The notes under the pieces were generated by a model. That model saw only the letters and a list, made by a program, of their open reading frames with translations. It was not told the DNA's origin and did no database searches. From contig JABYQU010000058.1 of assembly GCA_022264855.1 (NCBI GenBank), forward strand, positions 158,021 through 222,020: DNA of 64,000 nt, read 5' to 3'. Positions 12,942 to 23,240 of this stretch are shown here, piece by piece (the stretch's first letter is position 1; every line of letters starts with the position of its first letter). Source of the stretch: Lenzites betulinus (taxonomy: Eukaryota; Basidiomycota; Agaricomycetes; Polyporales; Polyporaceae). A program made the translations under genes and the position numbers.

Positions 12942-13994
12942 GATGTTCGTCGAAAGGTAAAACAGCGACAAAAAGAGTATAAAATCAAGAGAGTGCGCAG
13001 GATAGAAGAAACACAAGCAAGTTCAAAGCTAAAGCTCAAAGCTGTCCCGGACAAACTGGCCAAAATTGCTGTGAACCGCAAAAGAGGTCGTCCTGCGCCT
13101 GGTGGTCGATACAAGGTCTGACCGAAGCAGACAGGGGGGATCCGGTCCAGAGAACGAAAAAAGAGTGGGGAGAAAGAGAAAGCGAACGGGAGGAAAGAGC
13201 GAACGTCGAAGGGGCCGACAACGAGACAGCAACGACACAGCGAGTCTTGTCTTCAATCCGCCCCAGTCATGGGTGGCAGTGTGGCACGGCCCACCAAAGC
13301 TACATGGCACATCATGATGCTGGTGATCAATCCTCCACCGGTTGCCGTCGCGTTAGCGCCTCGCCATTATAGATATCGATCTCATGATGTCAGAACTGAA
13401 CAGAACGAGCGTACTCCGAGTCGAGAGTCGACGGTACCTGTGGGACACCGGTTTGCACCTGAGACTGAGCACATCCTTGGCGAAGTCTGAAACATGGGTA
13501 AACGGCAGCAGAAACGGCCTGACAATGGGTGGAAGTGCCTGTCAACTGACGTTGTTCGCGAGCTCATCAGGTCTTTTCGGGCTCCCATATTTCAATCCGG
13601 ATGAAAGCAAGGATCCGGCCATAAGAATTGAATATCGAAAGCTCAAAACTGTCTGGAAATGCGCGCTAAACGGTCAACAGGCTGTCCGGACCCGTCCACA
13701 GGCATTTCAGCGTCGGAGGCCCGTGTTGTCCAGATGGCCATAGCCAGCTGCTGCCGTGCATTCCACGCTTGCCGAGGACCCCATCCTTGTCTAGATACTA
13801 ATACCCGCTTATCGTCAGAGATCCTACGGCAGCAGAATGGAGGCCGGCAGCGATGCGAAGCAGCACGCTCACTGCTCAAATCGAGCGCCTGCAATCAAAC
13901 CGTTGATATCAAACTTAAGACTGCTATGCGATACAGAGCCCGAGTGAAACGAAACGTGCCAGAGGATGCCCGAAACGCCCTGCATCCCGAGCCT
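12942..13994. other. Intergenic stretch between receptor and polymerase eta
   Basis: It holds the presumed promoter of the receptor gene and the 3' flank of the polymerase gene. No additional gene is supported; open frames here are short and unlike proteins. Confidence 0.5.
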
Positions 13995-16795
13995 CTATCT
14001 CTTGCTGAAGAACTTCGCGATCCCCTCGTCGCCGGGCTTCTTCTTCTTGGCCTTCTTCTTGGCCTTCGGCGCGGGGCGATCCACAGGGCGGATGACGCGC
14101 TTCGGCGCGCTCTCTTCCGCGAGCTCCTGGGCGAAGTGGAAATCAGCGTGCTCGAGGCGTAGCGCCGCCGTCGCGTGCGCCCTGATGGCGTCAAGAGCCT
14201 CCGCCGCGTCCTGGCGACCATCCGCATCCGCATCACGCGCGCCATCTGTATCGCCCAGTTCGAGCCATATTCGCTCCCCGCACTTCTCGCAGACAAATGA
14301 AAATCGCTCGTCCCGCTCGGTCCGGGTGATTGTGTCGGGGGGCGCAGATTCAAAGGACGTGCTAGGCTTGTTGGGGCTGGGTTGACGTGACCCCCTCGCG
14401 GGGGAGGACGAACGCTTGCGTTTCAGAGCTGTGGAGGGCGACTTGCTGCTACTTCCCGCCATGTCTTCAGCGGCGGCGATTGGCTGTTGATCTTCAGCTG
14501 AGGGATGGGAGGCGAGAAATCCCTCTATCCTGCGCTGCCCGGCTTCCATGATCCCGATGCCGGAGAACGACAACTGCACGCTGGTGATCTTGAATGGCAT
14601 TGCGCCCCCAGGTCCGACCAGTTCTTTCCAGAGCTTGTCCCCAAACGACGCGATCACGTCGACCGTGACGTTCTTCGTGAACGGAAATGGCGTCTGCCTC
14701 GATCTGGATGTCTCGTAGCCTTCCGATTGCCGCAGTCAGCACGCAATTCGATGAGCGTGGAGATGCGCCCGCAGTCTGTGGTCGTACGACCGTCGACGGG
14801 CAGAGAGCGCTCACCTTGTCGTATGTGCAACACAATCGTCTTTGGCCACAGCGCCGGATTGCTTTCACGCGCCTCGTTCAGACGTAGGGCAAGTTCTGCT
14901 GCGAGCACCCGTATCCAGTGTGACCCTTGGGCCGCCTTGGTGATCGGGTTGGGCAGATTCTTCGAGGCCAGCATGCTCTTGTTCACCGCTTGCTTCTCCT
15001 TGACTACTCATGTACCCCGTCAGTAGTTGCGCATGCGGCGGAGACCCCAGCAACGGCCATTATGTGACCATGAGGGTGCGAACCTTCCGATCGGTCGATA
15101 CCCCTACGACCGACGGATTCAAATCAGGGACTACGGTAGCAGTGTCGAGGAGGCGCACGTACCGTAGGATCTCGTAGACCCAGATAGAGTCTTCTCCAAA
15201 CTTTCGTTGCATCTCATCTGTGTGCGCAGCGGCGAGCATTCAAGCAATCACTCGTTGCGAGGCATGAATTGACACTCCTACCGAGGCTGATTGTGCTTCT
15301 CACGCCATGAGATGGAGACCCGGAAGACGAGAGGGAGATCACCTACAGAAGGTCGCCTACTGTCGAGACGTCGTATTCCTCTGCGAGGGCTTTGCCTAGC
15401 TTCCCGCCCAAGAACCTGATCTGACAAGCTGTCAACCTCTGTAGATACGATGGGAACGTCTCAGCGGTCTTAAAGATGGGTTACCTTCTGGAATGCCATG
15501 GGCCGCAAGTAGTTGGGTATGGCGGCGTTCCGCAATATGGTCTACCGGCGAGCACCCCGAGGTTACTAGGGAGAATTTACCCACCGTCAAAGAGACCCAC
15601 CTGATTCATGGGCTTCTTGTATGAGGCAGTGAGCTGTCATAAATAATCATTCGACTGTCAGACGTAAGCAGTATATGGATGGCGATTGTGGGCAAACCTT
15701 TGCGAGGAATTTGTTCCTGGCAAGACCCTACCATATGTGAGTATTCTACGAGTATCTTGGAACGTTCACAACGCGCGCACCGCAGACGTGGTGTAACCAA
15801 GCTTCGCGCGGATATCCTCTCGAATACGCAGCATGAGCTCCGCTGCGATGGACAACGCGACATCGTGCCAGGTTGTGAGGGTGTCCTCCTCGTTCACACC
15901 CTCATCTTCAGCCTCGTCGACAGGTGTATATTGCCGTTCTTGCGCTTGCACAGCAGGATCCGTTGCGCCCGCTTCTTCGCCGGCTTCGGTGGCTGATTCA
16001 CCGGTCGGTGGCACCTTGGGAGGATGTACGGGCACGACGGTGCCCAGCGCATCCCATGATATAGGCGGTGGAGGAGGGAGCGGACTATCAATGCCATTCG
16101 GCGCGTCCGAGGGCACAGTGGCCAAGTAAGGGTATCGCTTAAGCAGCTCTTCACGCACAGGACGCGTAAAATCAATGAACGCCTCGTCAATTGAAGCCTT
16201 CTCTACGCGTCCCCTTCAGCATTCCCGTATACCAAGTCCCACTACCGCGACCGCGGCCAATATAGGACGACTTACCGACCTCCCCATCGGGCAGCCCCTC
16301 CTTAAATAGCTGTATAATCTTCATGCTCTCCCTCCGATAGTGGTCAAGCGAGACCTTGTGCGTGAGCGTGTCCGGGTTCTCCCAGTAGCCCGGCTCCGCC
16401 GCGCCCTCCTTGTACGTCGCGACGTGCACGACGACGAGGTTCGGGCAGCGCTTGCGCGCGTCGCGGATCTTGTCCATGCGCGAGATGCCGTACTCGCGCG
16501 CGGGGTAGTTCACCGCGATGAGCGCGTCCCACTGCTGCACGACGAGCGGGAGCGCGGGGTCGAGCGCGAGCCGCACCTGCTCGCACGCGGCGTAGAACGC
16601 GTCGCTGTCGCAGAGCGCGACGACGCGCAGCGGGTCGCGCACCCCGAGGTTGGGCGAGTGCAGGTGCCGGTAGGTGATGGTCGGGTTGAGGTCATCGAAG
16701 TCGTTCTCGGGGGCCCTGGCCTTGCCTTTCCAGAACGATTTGGACGGTGGTTTTGAGGAAGTACCGGTTCTATCTGGGGCAGATATAGAGCTCAT
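13995..16795 (-). CDS. rad30: DNA polymerase eta (Y-family translesion polymerase)
   Basis: Copies past UV photoproducts in the nucleus during translesion synthesis. The first exon (from ATG 16795) encodes VALCDSDAFYAACEQVR with the catalytic DxD, and a Y-family finger region. The next exon carries KASIDEAFIDFTRPVREELL with the second acidic pair (DE). Later exons give ARNKFLAK, LTASYKKPMNQ, TILRNAAIPNYLRPMAFQK, RFLGGKLGKALAEEYDVSTVGDLL, EMQRKFGEDSIWVYEILR and the little-finger segment around NKSMLASKNLPNP. The last exon holds a C-terminal ubiquitin-binding zinc finger of UBZ3 type (CEKC ... HADFH), with an unusually long spacer between the Cys and His pairs, and ends in a PIP-like PCNA-binding motif (GIAKFFSKR). 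The gene has about ten exons. A Pro/acidic-rich insertion follows the second catalytic motif (about 15850-16100). An upstream ATG at 16873 exists, but 16795 fits the TATA box better. Confidence 0.93.
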
Positions 16796-16896
16796 CGCGC
16801 TGATAGTGTTGCAAAGTGTCTCATCGGAGCAGGATAATGAAGTCAAGCAGAAGGACAAGCATGAATCAGCCACTGGTTTTAGTTTGGGCCGCGGCA

Positions 16897-16908
16897 GCTT
16901 ATATATAC
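16897..16908 (-). promoter_or_regulatory. TATA-like box of the polymerase eta gene
   Basis: On the minus strand the sequence reads gtatatataag, about 105 bp upstream of the chosen start codon at 16795. This is a usual distance for a fungal TATA element plus a 5' UTR. Confidence 0.4.
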
Positions 16909-17353
16909 GACACGCTGCTGAGAGCTGGAAGCCTGACAGACCGGCAGACTACGGAAGACTGAAAAGTACCAGCGGACAAGATGACCTCGGAAGACAGGAG
17001 ACCTGCAGTACTGTGGCGGACTGGCGGACTGTCGGCGGGTGCCTGTGAAGGCGACTTTCCCACGACTAGTAGTCGACTTAAGCTTGCGTGTTAGTAGCCG
17101 TGAGAAAGTCAGCCAACTAATAGACTGCGTCGACTCACCACTCAGACCGTCGGCAGGCGAACTAGCGAACTCTGACAGCGACGACCATGGCGTACTACGT
17201 ACCGTTAGATATTTTTACCTGCCGAGCTAATCTCAATGGCCAGGATTGAACACAACAAACGCGATGGTCAATGATGGATACAAAGTCCGTGTCCGTACTG
17301 ATACAAATTCAAGTTCCTCCTTTCCGTCCGCAGGTATCGTCCACCCAGCCGCA
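16909..17353. other. Intergenic stretch between polymerase eta and the AIFM3-like gene
   Basis: About 450 bp between the polymerase promoter and the 3' end of the next minus-strand gene. I see no coding sequence or recognisable element. Confidence 0.5.
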
Positions 17354-19725
17354 TTACGCGACCTTGGGCTTGGCGTTGACCGACGAAATATCGACGGTGA
17401 GCACGTCCTTGCCCGCCCTGATCTCCGCCGCGGAGGGCATGAGTCCCAGCCGGAGCAGCTCGGAGCCACGGACCACGATCGGGTCCCGCTGCATGCTGTG
17501 AACATCGGCCGTCAGTCTCTGGAACGGTATACGGCGAGCGAGCCGACGCACCTGGCCATGGCGATGATCTTGCCCTCTTTCACGTAGTATGCAACGAACT
17601 GGTTCTTGGTGAGCACCGTATTATGTGCACAGATTTGCGTTGGACTCACCTTGAGCTCGTCAGGGTTGCCGTCGATGATGATGTCGTCGTACCCGGCCCC
17701 CACACCGCAGTAACGGAGCTGTTGCCCCTCTTCATGGAGTGTCAGTGTATGCTACGCTATACGGGCAGAAAAGACGGGGTCGACATACGCGCGCTCCAGA
17801 ATATGGGGACCTTGGCGAAGGGCTGGCCCTTGCCTTCCGCGATGGTCTTTCCGACTGCGCGGCCGTGGTTCCCAGCAACCTATCGCAATATGAGGGGTGA
17901 GCGTTAATGTAGCCATGCAGCACGCAGCCGACTTACGTTCCAGTGCTCGATCCGCCTCGGCTCACCAGTGCCCGGCTGGGGGTACATAGCGATGTCGCCT
18001 GGTCTCGTTCAGCACATCAACTTGCTGCAGAACAGGCGACCCACTCACCGATAGCATAGACGTTGTCCAAGCCCTTGACACGCAGGAACTCATCGACCTG
18101 CACGGCCCCGGTCCGGTCGACAACCTGCTCGAAGCCCTTGCTGCTCCTCAGGTACTCAGTCGCCGGCGCGACACCCACGCCCATGATGACGGCGTCCGCG
18201 GGGAGCGTCGTGGACTGGCCCGTGCTGGAGGTCACGATGACCGCACCGGCCTGCGAAGGGTCGGACTCGGACGGGACGATCTTCTCCACCTTGGACTGCA
18301 TGTGGAACTTGACGCCTTTGGACTCGTGGAACTGCACCGCACGTCATGTAAGTACAGCACCAATAAACTCGAGACCGAGGATGCAGCGGACCTTCTTGAG
18401 GCCAGCGCCGACCTCCTTGCCGAGAACGAGCTCGAAGGGGAACTCTTCCTGGCCAATGACGTCGATTGAAGCGAGCTTGCGGGAGGTGACCGCCACAACG
18501 AGCTCCATGCTGATGAAGGACGATCCGATGACGACCAGTCGCTTTCCCTCCTTCGCCGCTGTACAGAGGTTACTTTCTGTTCCGAGCTATAAGACCATGA
18601 CTCTCACCTGCATCGATCTTCTTGGCGTCCTCAACACCCCTCAAGGTAAACACATTCGACGAGTCCTTGCCAGCGATAGGCAGGCGACGCGGGACACCGC
18701 CAGAGGCGAGAACGAGGGTCTCGTATGGCACGCGGGTCGCACCGGCGATGACCTCCTTTGCGGAAAGGTCAATCCCGGAGACTTCCACCCCCGCGCGGAA
18801 GTCGACGCCATACTTGGCGCGCAGGTCCGCCGCCGAACGATACTCTAGCTTCGAGGGATCAGTGATGAGTGCCTTGCTGAGTTTCGTGCGATCGATAGGC
18901 GTGTAGGTCTCCTTGGAAAGAACCGTCACTGGTCCGTTGTATCCATGCTGCGAAGATAATAATGTGAGCCCAATTCCGGCATATACCTATCGCATGCGTG
19001 CTGACCTCTCTCAGGCTCTCGATAAGATGGAAGGCGCCGCTTCCTCCGCCAACGACCACGACGCCCTTTCCTTGGCCTGCCGTGACGCTGCTGCCGGTGG
19101 CGAGAAGCTTCGGCTGGCGGGACTTGTTCGCGCTCGTGGTGTTTGCGGGGTCCGCGGTCACGTTAATCTTGCCGTCCACGATTTGCGCCTTGAACGAATG
19201 CAGGGCGGTCGGGGCGGGCGCGTCCTCTGCGGCGCACATCCATCAGGCCTTCCCTATCGCAGATTATGTGACGCAAATATCACGCACCGATGTCGCCAGT
19301 GCACACATTGAAGCACGCTGCGGAATAGCACGTTTAGCCGAGGCCTGTGGGAGCGCGCCCACCTAAGGAAGGTGAGCCACGGTACGTGAAAGCTTACCGC
19401 CATGCCACGGGCTGGTGTGAGCGGTATGTCAGCGGGTGGGGCGCGCACGCACGGACAGCGCCCGGGTACGCACCAGACTACACGGCCGTCCGCAGTGAGA
19501 ACACCCTTGGCGAGGGGCGCGCCGTAGTGCGTGCAGAGTGCGCTCGTCGCGTGGATGTTGTCGCCGAGGCGCGAGAGCAGGACCTTGCCGTCCTCGAAGG
19601 CGACCTCTTTCCTGCAGACGGCGGTCAGTAGTGTCCCCAGACGAGTTCTGCTAATCGCGAGGAACTCACATCTCTCCATCCTTGAGCTCGGAGGCATCGA
19701 GCACGGCGATGGTCTTCTGGGACAT
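17354..19725 (-). CDS. Rieske/FAD-NAD(P) oxidoreductase, AIFM3-like
   Basis: The predicted product has an N-terminal Rieske [2Fe-2S] domain fused to a pyridine-nucleotide-disulfide oxidoreductase core, as in AIF-like family member 3. Exon 1 begins MSQKTIAVLDASELKDGE. The Rieske ligands are visible as CTH (C45, H47) and, after correct splicing of two short introns at 19300-19500, CPWH (C65, H68). The FAD-binding GVVVVGGGSGAFH loop lies at about residues 134-146. Later exons give YTPIDRTKLSKAL, TLVLASGGVPRRLP, a second nucleotide-binding region (VVIGSSFISME) and NVYAIG, with a C-terminal domain around FVAYYVKEGKIIAMA. There are at least eight exons. Naive reading across the 19482 splice gives VVWC; the donor two bases earlier (GTGCGT) restores the iron ligand, so I take that as the real site. 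Substrate and electron partner are unknown. Confidence 0.87.
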
Positions 19726-20214
19726 ACTTCTGAAAGCAGTAAAGCGGGCGAGGGAGTGAGATGGTGGTCTGCGAGAGAGAGATAAAGAGCTGATGAATCT
19801 CAGACACAGACTCAGCTGAGGGTGCCGGTGAGAGAGTAGGCCGGGCATGTTCCCGGCCGCAGCCCGCGCCCATCCTCTCTTTCAAGACATCGCGACTCGG
19901 CCGCTGCACGTATTAATGACGTCGCCGAGGCCCTTACAGCCAATAGGATCACCGCGATTATGAGCGCTACTCAACGCCAACCTCTGCAATTGACCTGCCA
20001 GATCTACAACTCGTCTCTGGTGGCGTTTACATCTGAAGGGAAGAACGTACTAAGTGTCACCGGCCGGTTAGCACAAGTAGCAATAGACAATACGAGTTAG
20101 TTGGCATACGGCGCGTGTGCGGACGCACGTCCTAGCTATAAGTACAAGTCAGAGCAAGTTCAGCGAAGGAAGTGCTCGTTGCCTATCCCGGGCCCCCCGT
20201 TACTTGAACTTCCT
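19726..20214. other. Divergent intergenic region
   Basis: It lies between the divergently transcribed AIFM3-like (-) and AhpD-like (+) genes and probably contains both promoters. A TATA-like ctataagta sits at about 20134, some 80 bp before the plus-strand start. No gene is seen. Confidence 0.45.
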
Positions 20215-21337
20215 ATGGCGCATCTGGAAGAGATTGATATTCCTCTCCGTGTGCAGAGTCTCCTCACCCGTCGCTCGTCGGGCGAATACTCGCTGCCGCC
20301 ACTCACGGAGCTGCACACGATCCTCTCGAGTACCTTGCAGGACGCCAGACAGAAGGCAGCCCAAACGGCCTGGCTCGTCCTCACGGTTCGTCGAACGGCT
20401 CGAGATCGAAGGTAGTGTAGATGCTGAAACTCCTGGTGGTGCTTGAAGACTTGCACATTCGCGACTCTCAACCACCAGCAAGCCATCGGATACGTGTACC
20501 GTCTGGTCACAAGGACGAACCTTGGAAATGCATCCACCCGCTGCGACGTTGCGGGTGCCACAGACATCGCCGCTGAGATGCGCGAAGCGATCCTGAAGGG
20601 GGTATTGTTTATTGGGGCCCCGAGGGTGAGTTTGGTAGCATATACGTGGCTCACCTGGCTGTCCAGCATGCTCAAAGGTGCGCAAAACGTAGACCATCAT
20701 GTCCATGGCAAGTCTACACGCGACTTTGGAAGACGACGTGAAGGAGAGTCTTCGCAAGCATCCGCTCAGGTACGCCATATGTTCCATGCTGAACCTTCTG
20801 CGTTCAGGAGATCCAGCCCGTACATAATGACATGGTGGCACCATAGAATGTTGACACCGGAAAATGTCACCGAAGTTCTTCGGCGGGGGAACGCACTTGG
20901 GGACTCCATCTATGGAGCACCGATCAACGTGATGCGCAGAAATGTAGGGTCCTGCCACCCAGACTTGGTTGGTAGGTCTTGTCATTCGTTGACTCTGGTC
21001 TGTCCCACGAATACCGTTGTCGACAGAATTTATCGAACAAGCCTACGGGATGGTCCTCGCGCCACTCCCAGGAGGTATGGACGTGCAAGGCAACCTCAAC
21101 CGTTCCTTCGTTTCTCTGGTGGCAGTCGCGTGCCTCCGCACTGAGGGGGGTGTAGAGCAGCTGCTACGCGGACACGTCCTCGGATTGCTCAGGACGCGCG
21201 ACATCGTCGGGCGCGGTAGTCAGGAGTATTGGCTTGCGGGCGAGGAGGGAGTCGAGTGGGTCCTCGCAACTACCGATGCTTTAGCGAAGGCGGCCCGGGC
21301 GAAGCTTGAGAATAGCACCGAGGGGACTGCATTATAG
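20215..21337 (+). CDS. AhpD-like / carboxymuconolactone decarboxylase-fold protein
   Basis: A multi-exon fungal gene. Exon segments that chain with short introns include MAHLEEIDIPLRVQSLLTRR, then a helix reading AAEMREAILKGVLFIGAPR, then ENVTEVLRRGNALGDSIYG, and a last exon starting at about 21028 with FIEQAYGMVLAPL, SFVSLVAVACLRTEGGVEQLLRGHVLGL. The order 'REAILK...GAPR', 'RRG...IYG' and 'VAVACLR..GV...HVLGL' fits fungal AhpD-like helical proteins. I see no CxxC pair, so peroxidase-type chemistry is not supported. The segment at 20370-20470 changes frame and its splice sites are uncertain, so the N-terminal third is the weakest part. The gene ends 136 bp before the truncated GH71 copy on the other strand. 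Confidence 0.55.
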
Positions 21338-21473
21338 TCGTAGATCTATGAACGAAGGCACAATAGAATATAGCGTCAGTGTCGATTAAAATGAGTTCGA
21401 TGCATGGTACGTAGTTAAATTGTAACGGTGAACACGACATTCGCCGCAGCTGTGAGTCTGCCACGACGACCCT

Positions 21474-22121
21474 TCAGTTCTGTCCGCTGTCGATGTGCTT
21501 GAACTGCACGGAGGACAGCGCTGGGCATGCGTGGACGACATCAGCATGATGGCGCGATGTGGGGGGGGGGGGACACCTACGCATCATGTACACCTTACCC
21601 GCCGAGCGGGCGTTCGTTAGAGCCGTCTGGTCTTTCGCCGAGCTGACGTTCACTACGCCTTCGGAGATCTCGGGCCAAGCGCTTTCCCAGCTCATGACAC
21701 CGTCGACGACAGGATAGTTGGCGAAGAAGTTCGCGTCGTACGAGGCTCCGCCATAGTCGTCGAAATCGGGCATGAAGAATGGGTTGATTCCGTCGGCGGC
21801 GAGCACGTTCTTGAACTGCGCCTGCCACCCGGCGTTTGGGCTGCTGGCGCCGAACGACTTCGCGCCACCGTCGAAGGTGCTGACAAAGGGCCGATTGTCG
21901 TGCGTGTAGTAGGCTGCTGTGTTCTGGTATTGCAGGAAGAGAGGGAAGAAGGTCGAGGGCTGGTCGATCACGGACATGTCGAACGAGAAGAAGAGCTTGA
22001 AGTCGTTGGCCGCTGCTGCGTCAAAGAGCAATTGGATCGCATTGGTGGCCCACGAAGCGGTAGGGTCCTGTACGTTGAGAGCGAAGGCATCCAGGCTCAT
22101 CTGCTTGGCATCTTGGACGTC
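21474..22121 (-). pseudogene. GH71 alpha-1,3-glucanase copy A, downstream fragment
   Basis: This is the continuation of the GH71 gene whose 5' end lies at 37586-37792. It resumes in frame at 22121 (DVQDAKQ), exactly at the edge of the CACTA transposon. It carries the glycosidase core (MSLDAFALNVQD, LFFSFDMS, STFDGG, FFMPDFDDYGG, GVMSWESAWPE). After an intron (21580-21521, with a 12-G run at 21561-21572) a last exon gives LSSVQFKHIDSGQN and then TGA. The intact paralogue at 39358-40823 continues another 220 or so residues from this point, so copy A has also lost its 3' third. Both disruptions make it a pseudogene. Confidence 0.9.
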
Positions 22122-22125
22122 TTTC
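22122..22125. repeat. Target-site duplication TTTC, left
   Basis: TTTC directly precedes the CACTG terminus at 22126. The same four bases follow the other terminus at 37586-37589. Removing the element and one copy joins the GH71 reading frame exactly. Confidence 0.85.
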
Positions 22126-22166
22126 CACTGTGGATAGTAAACGCATTAGAAAAAAGTGTTTATAAC
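22126..22166 (+). repeat. Left terminal inverted repeat of the CACTA element
   Basis: It begins CACTGTGGATAGTAAACG and matches the reverse complement of 37545-37585 at 35 of 41 positions. Confidence 0.88.
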
Positions 22167-22349
22167 TGTAATGACACGGATCAAGCGTCTATAACACTGC
22201 TTTCAAGCGCATTGAAAAAAACCGTGCTTTCGTTTCAGTGTTTCGCACAATGAATAAGAATGGCTACAAGTACTGTTGAAAACGTTACCGCTTTACAACA
22301 CATGGATAAGAAGTGTTTGTGCTTGTGAACATTGAAAAAAATGGGGACT

Positions 22350-22850
22350 CGACATGGTTTCGCCGACCACTAGTAGTACCGCGCGGGCGCTAGCTGGTCG
22401 TCTGCTCACTCCCTCGAGCCGCTCTTGTACCCAGCGTCCTCGCGCTTCACGTCCTCGCACAACTCCTCGTGTACCTCTGTCTCCTCCCTGCCGATATCGC
22501 CCTTCTCGCTCCCTCCCTCCGCCCACGGCCACGGCCCGGCGACGCCCGCGATCATGGCCGAGGAGATGCCCGGCATGGGGTTTATCTGCGAAACACTGTA
22601 CGCCGCGCTCGCGGACGTGCTCGAGCGGCGGCCACAGCTTCAGCGGGTGCTCTGGCACGACGCCATGCGTACGTACTTTGCCACGGTCGCCTTCGCAAAT
22701 CTGCGACGCGCCCGGACCCGATGCTCAAGACACTCGCTGAGGTCCTCCCTGCCCTGCACCCCACGGACAAGACTGTGCTGACAGCGTGCTCGGCCAGACA
22801 CTCGCGCTCAGCAAGTGCCCCGCTGCGCTCTGCCGACCAGTGGTTATAGA
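22350..22850 (+). other. GC-rich segment inside the transposon, possible captured sequence
   Basis: A sharply GC-rich block follows the AT-rich sub-terminal region. One frame from 22554 reads MAEEMPGMGFICETLYAALAD, LERRPQLQRVLWHDAMR and so on; a second frame continues with DPMLKTLAEVLPALHPTDKT. These look like coding exons of an ordinary protein, but I recognise no family and cannot chain them with certainty. It could be a captured host gene fragment or a small gene of the element. Confidence 0.3.
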
Positions 22851-23240
22851 AGTGTTCTCGATGGTGTTGAACAGAGGTGTCCCGGGCGGTGTTGTGATCG
22901 GTGTTGACAGGAACAAGCATAGCGCCGGTGATGGGGACTGGGATTGGGGAACTCGAAGCGGGTTCAAGAGTGGAGGCATAGAGCAGGGCGTGCTGAGCGT
23001 GCGGAGGTGGCGTCCAATTAGCCTGAGCATAGGATCGGAAGTGATACTACAAGTGGATCTGGTTGTGGGCGGCTTCTATGGGCACGAGGGAGGAATAGAG
23101 TCGCTAGGTGTCAGTTGAGGTGTTTCCGGATGGATGGGGGACACACAATGCCTCATCTGAATGCGGGATGAGCACAGAAGAGAGTGTTGGTCAACCTGAG
23201 AATGCAGATAGACTCACCAGTGAGGAACATGTGCGCACAC

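Noticed and set aside
12942..13016. Upstream ATG at 13016 for the seven-helix receptor
   Set aside because: It would add a hydrophobic Phe/Leu-rich leader not needed in this topology; the 5' UTR reading is simpler. It is not excluded.
19440..19500. Loss of a Rieske iron ligand in the AIFM3-like protein (VVWC reading)
   Set aside because: Using the better GTGCGT donor two bases earlier restores the CPWH motif in frame across two short introns.
21561..21572. Run of twelve G as a functional element
   Set aside because: It lies in an intron of a pseudogene; most likely a simple homopolymer and possibly inaccurate in length.
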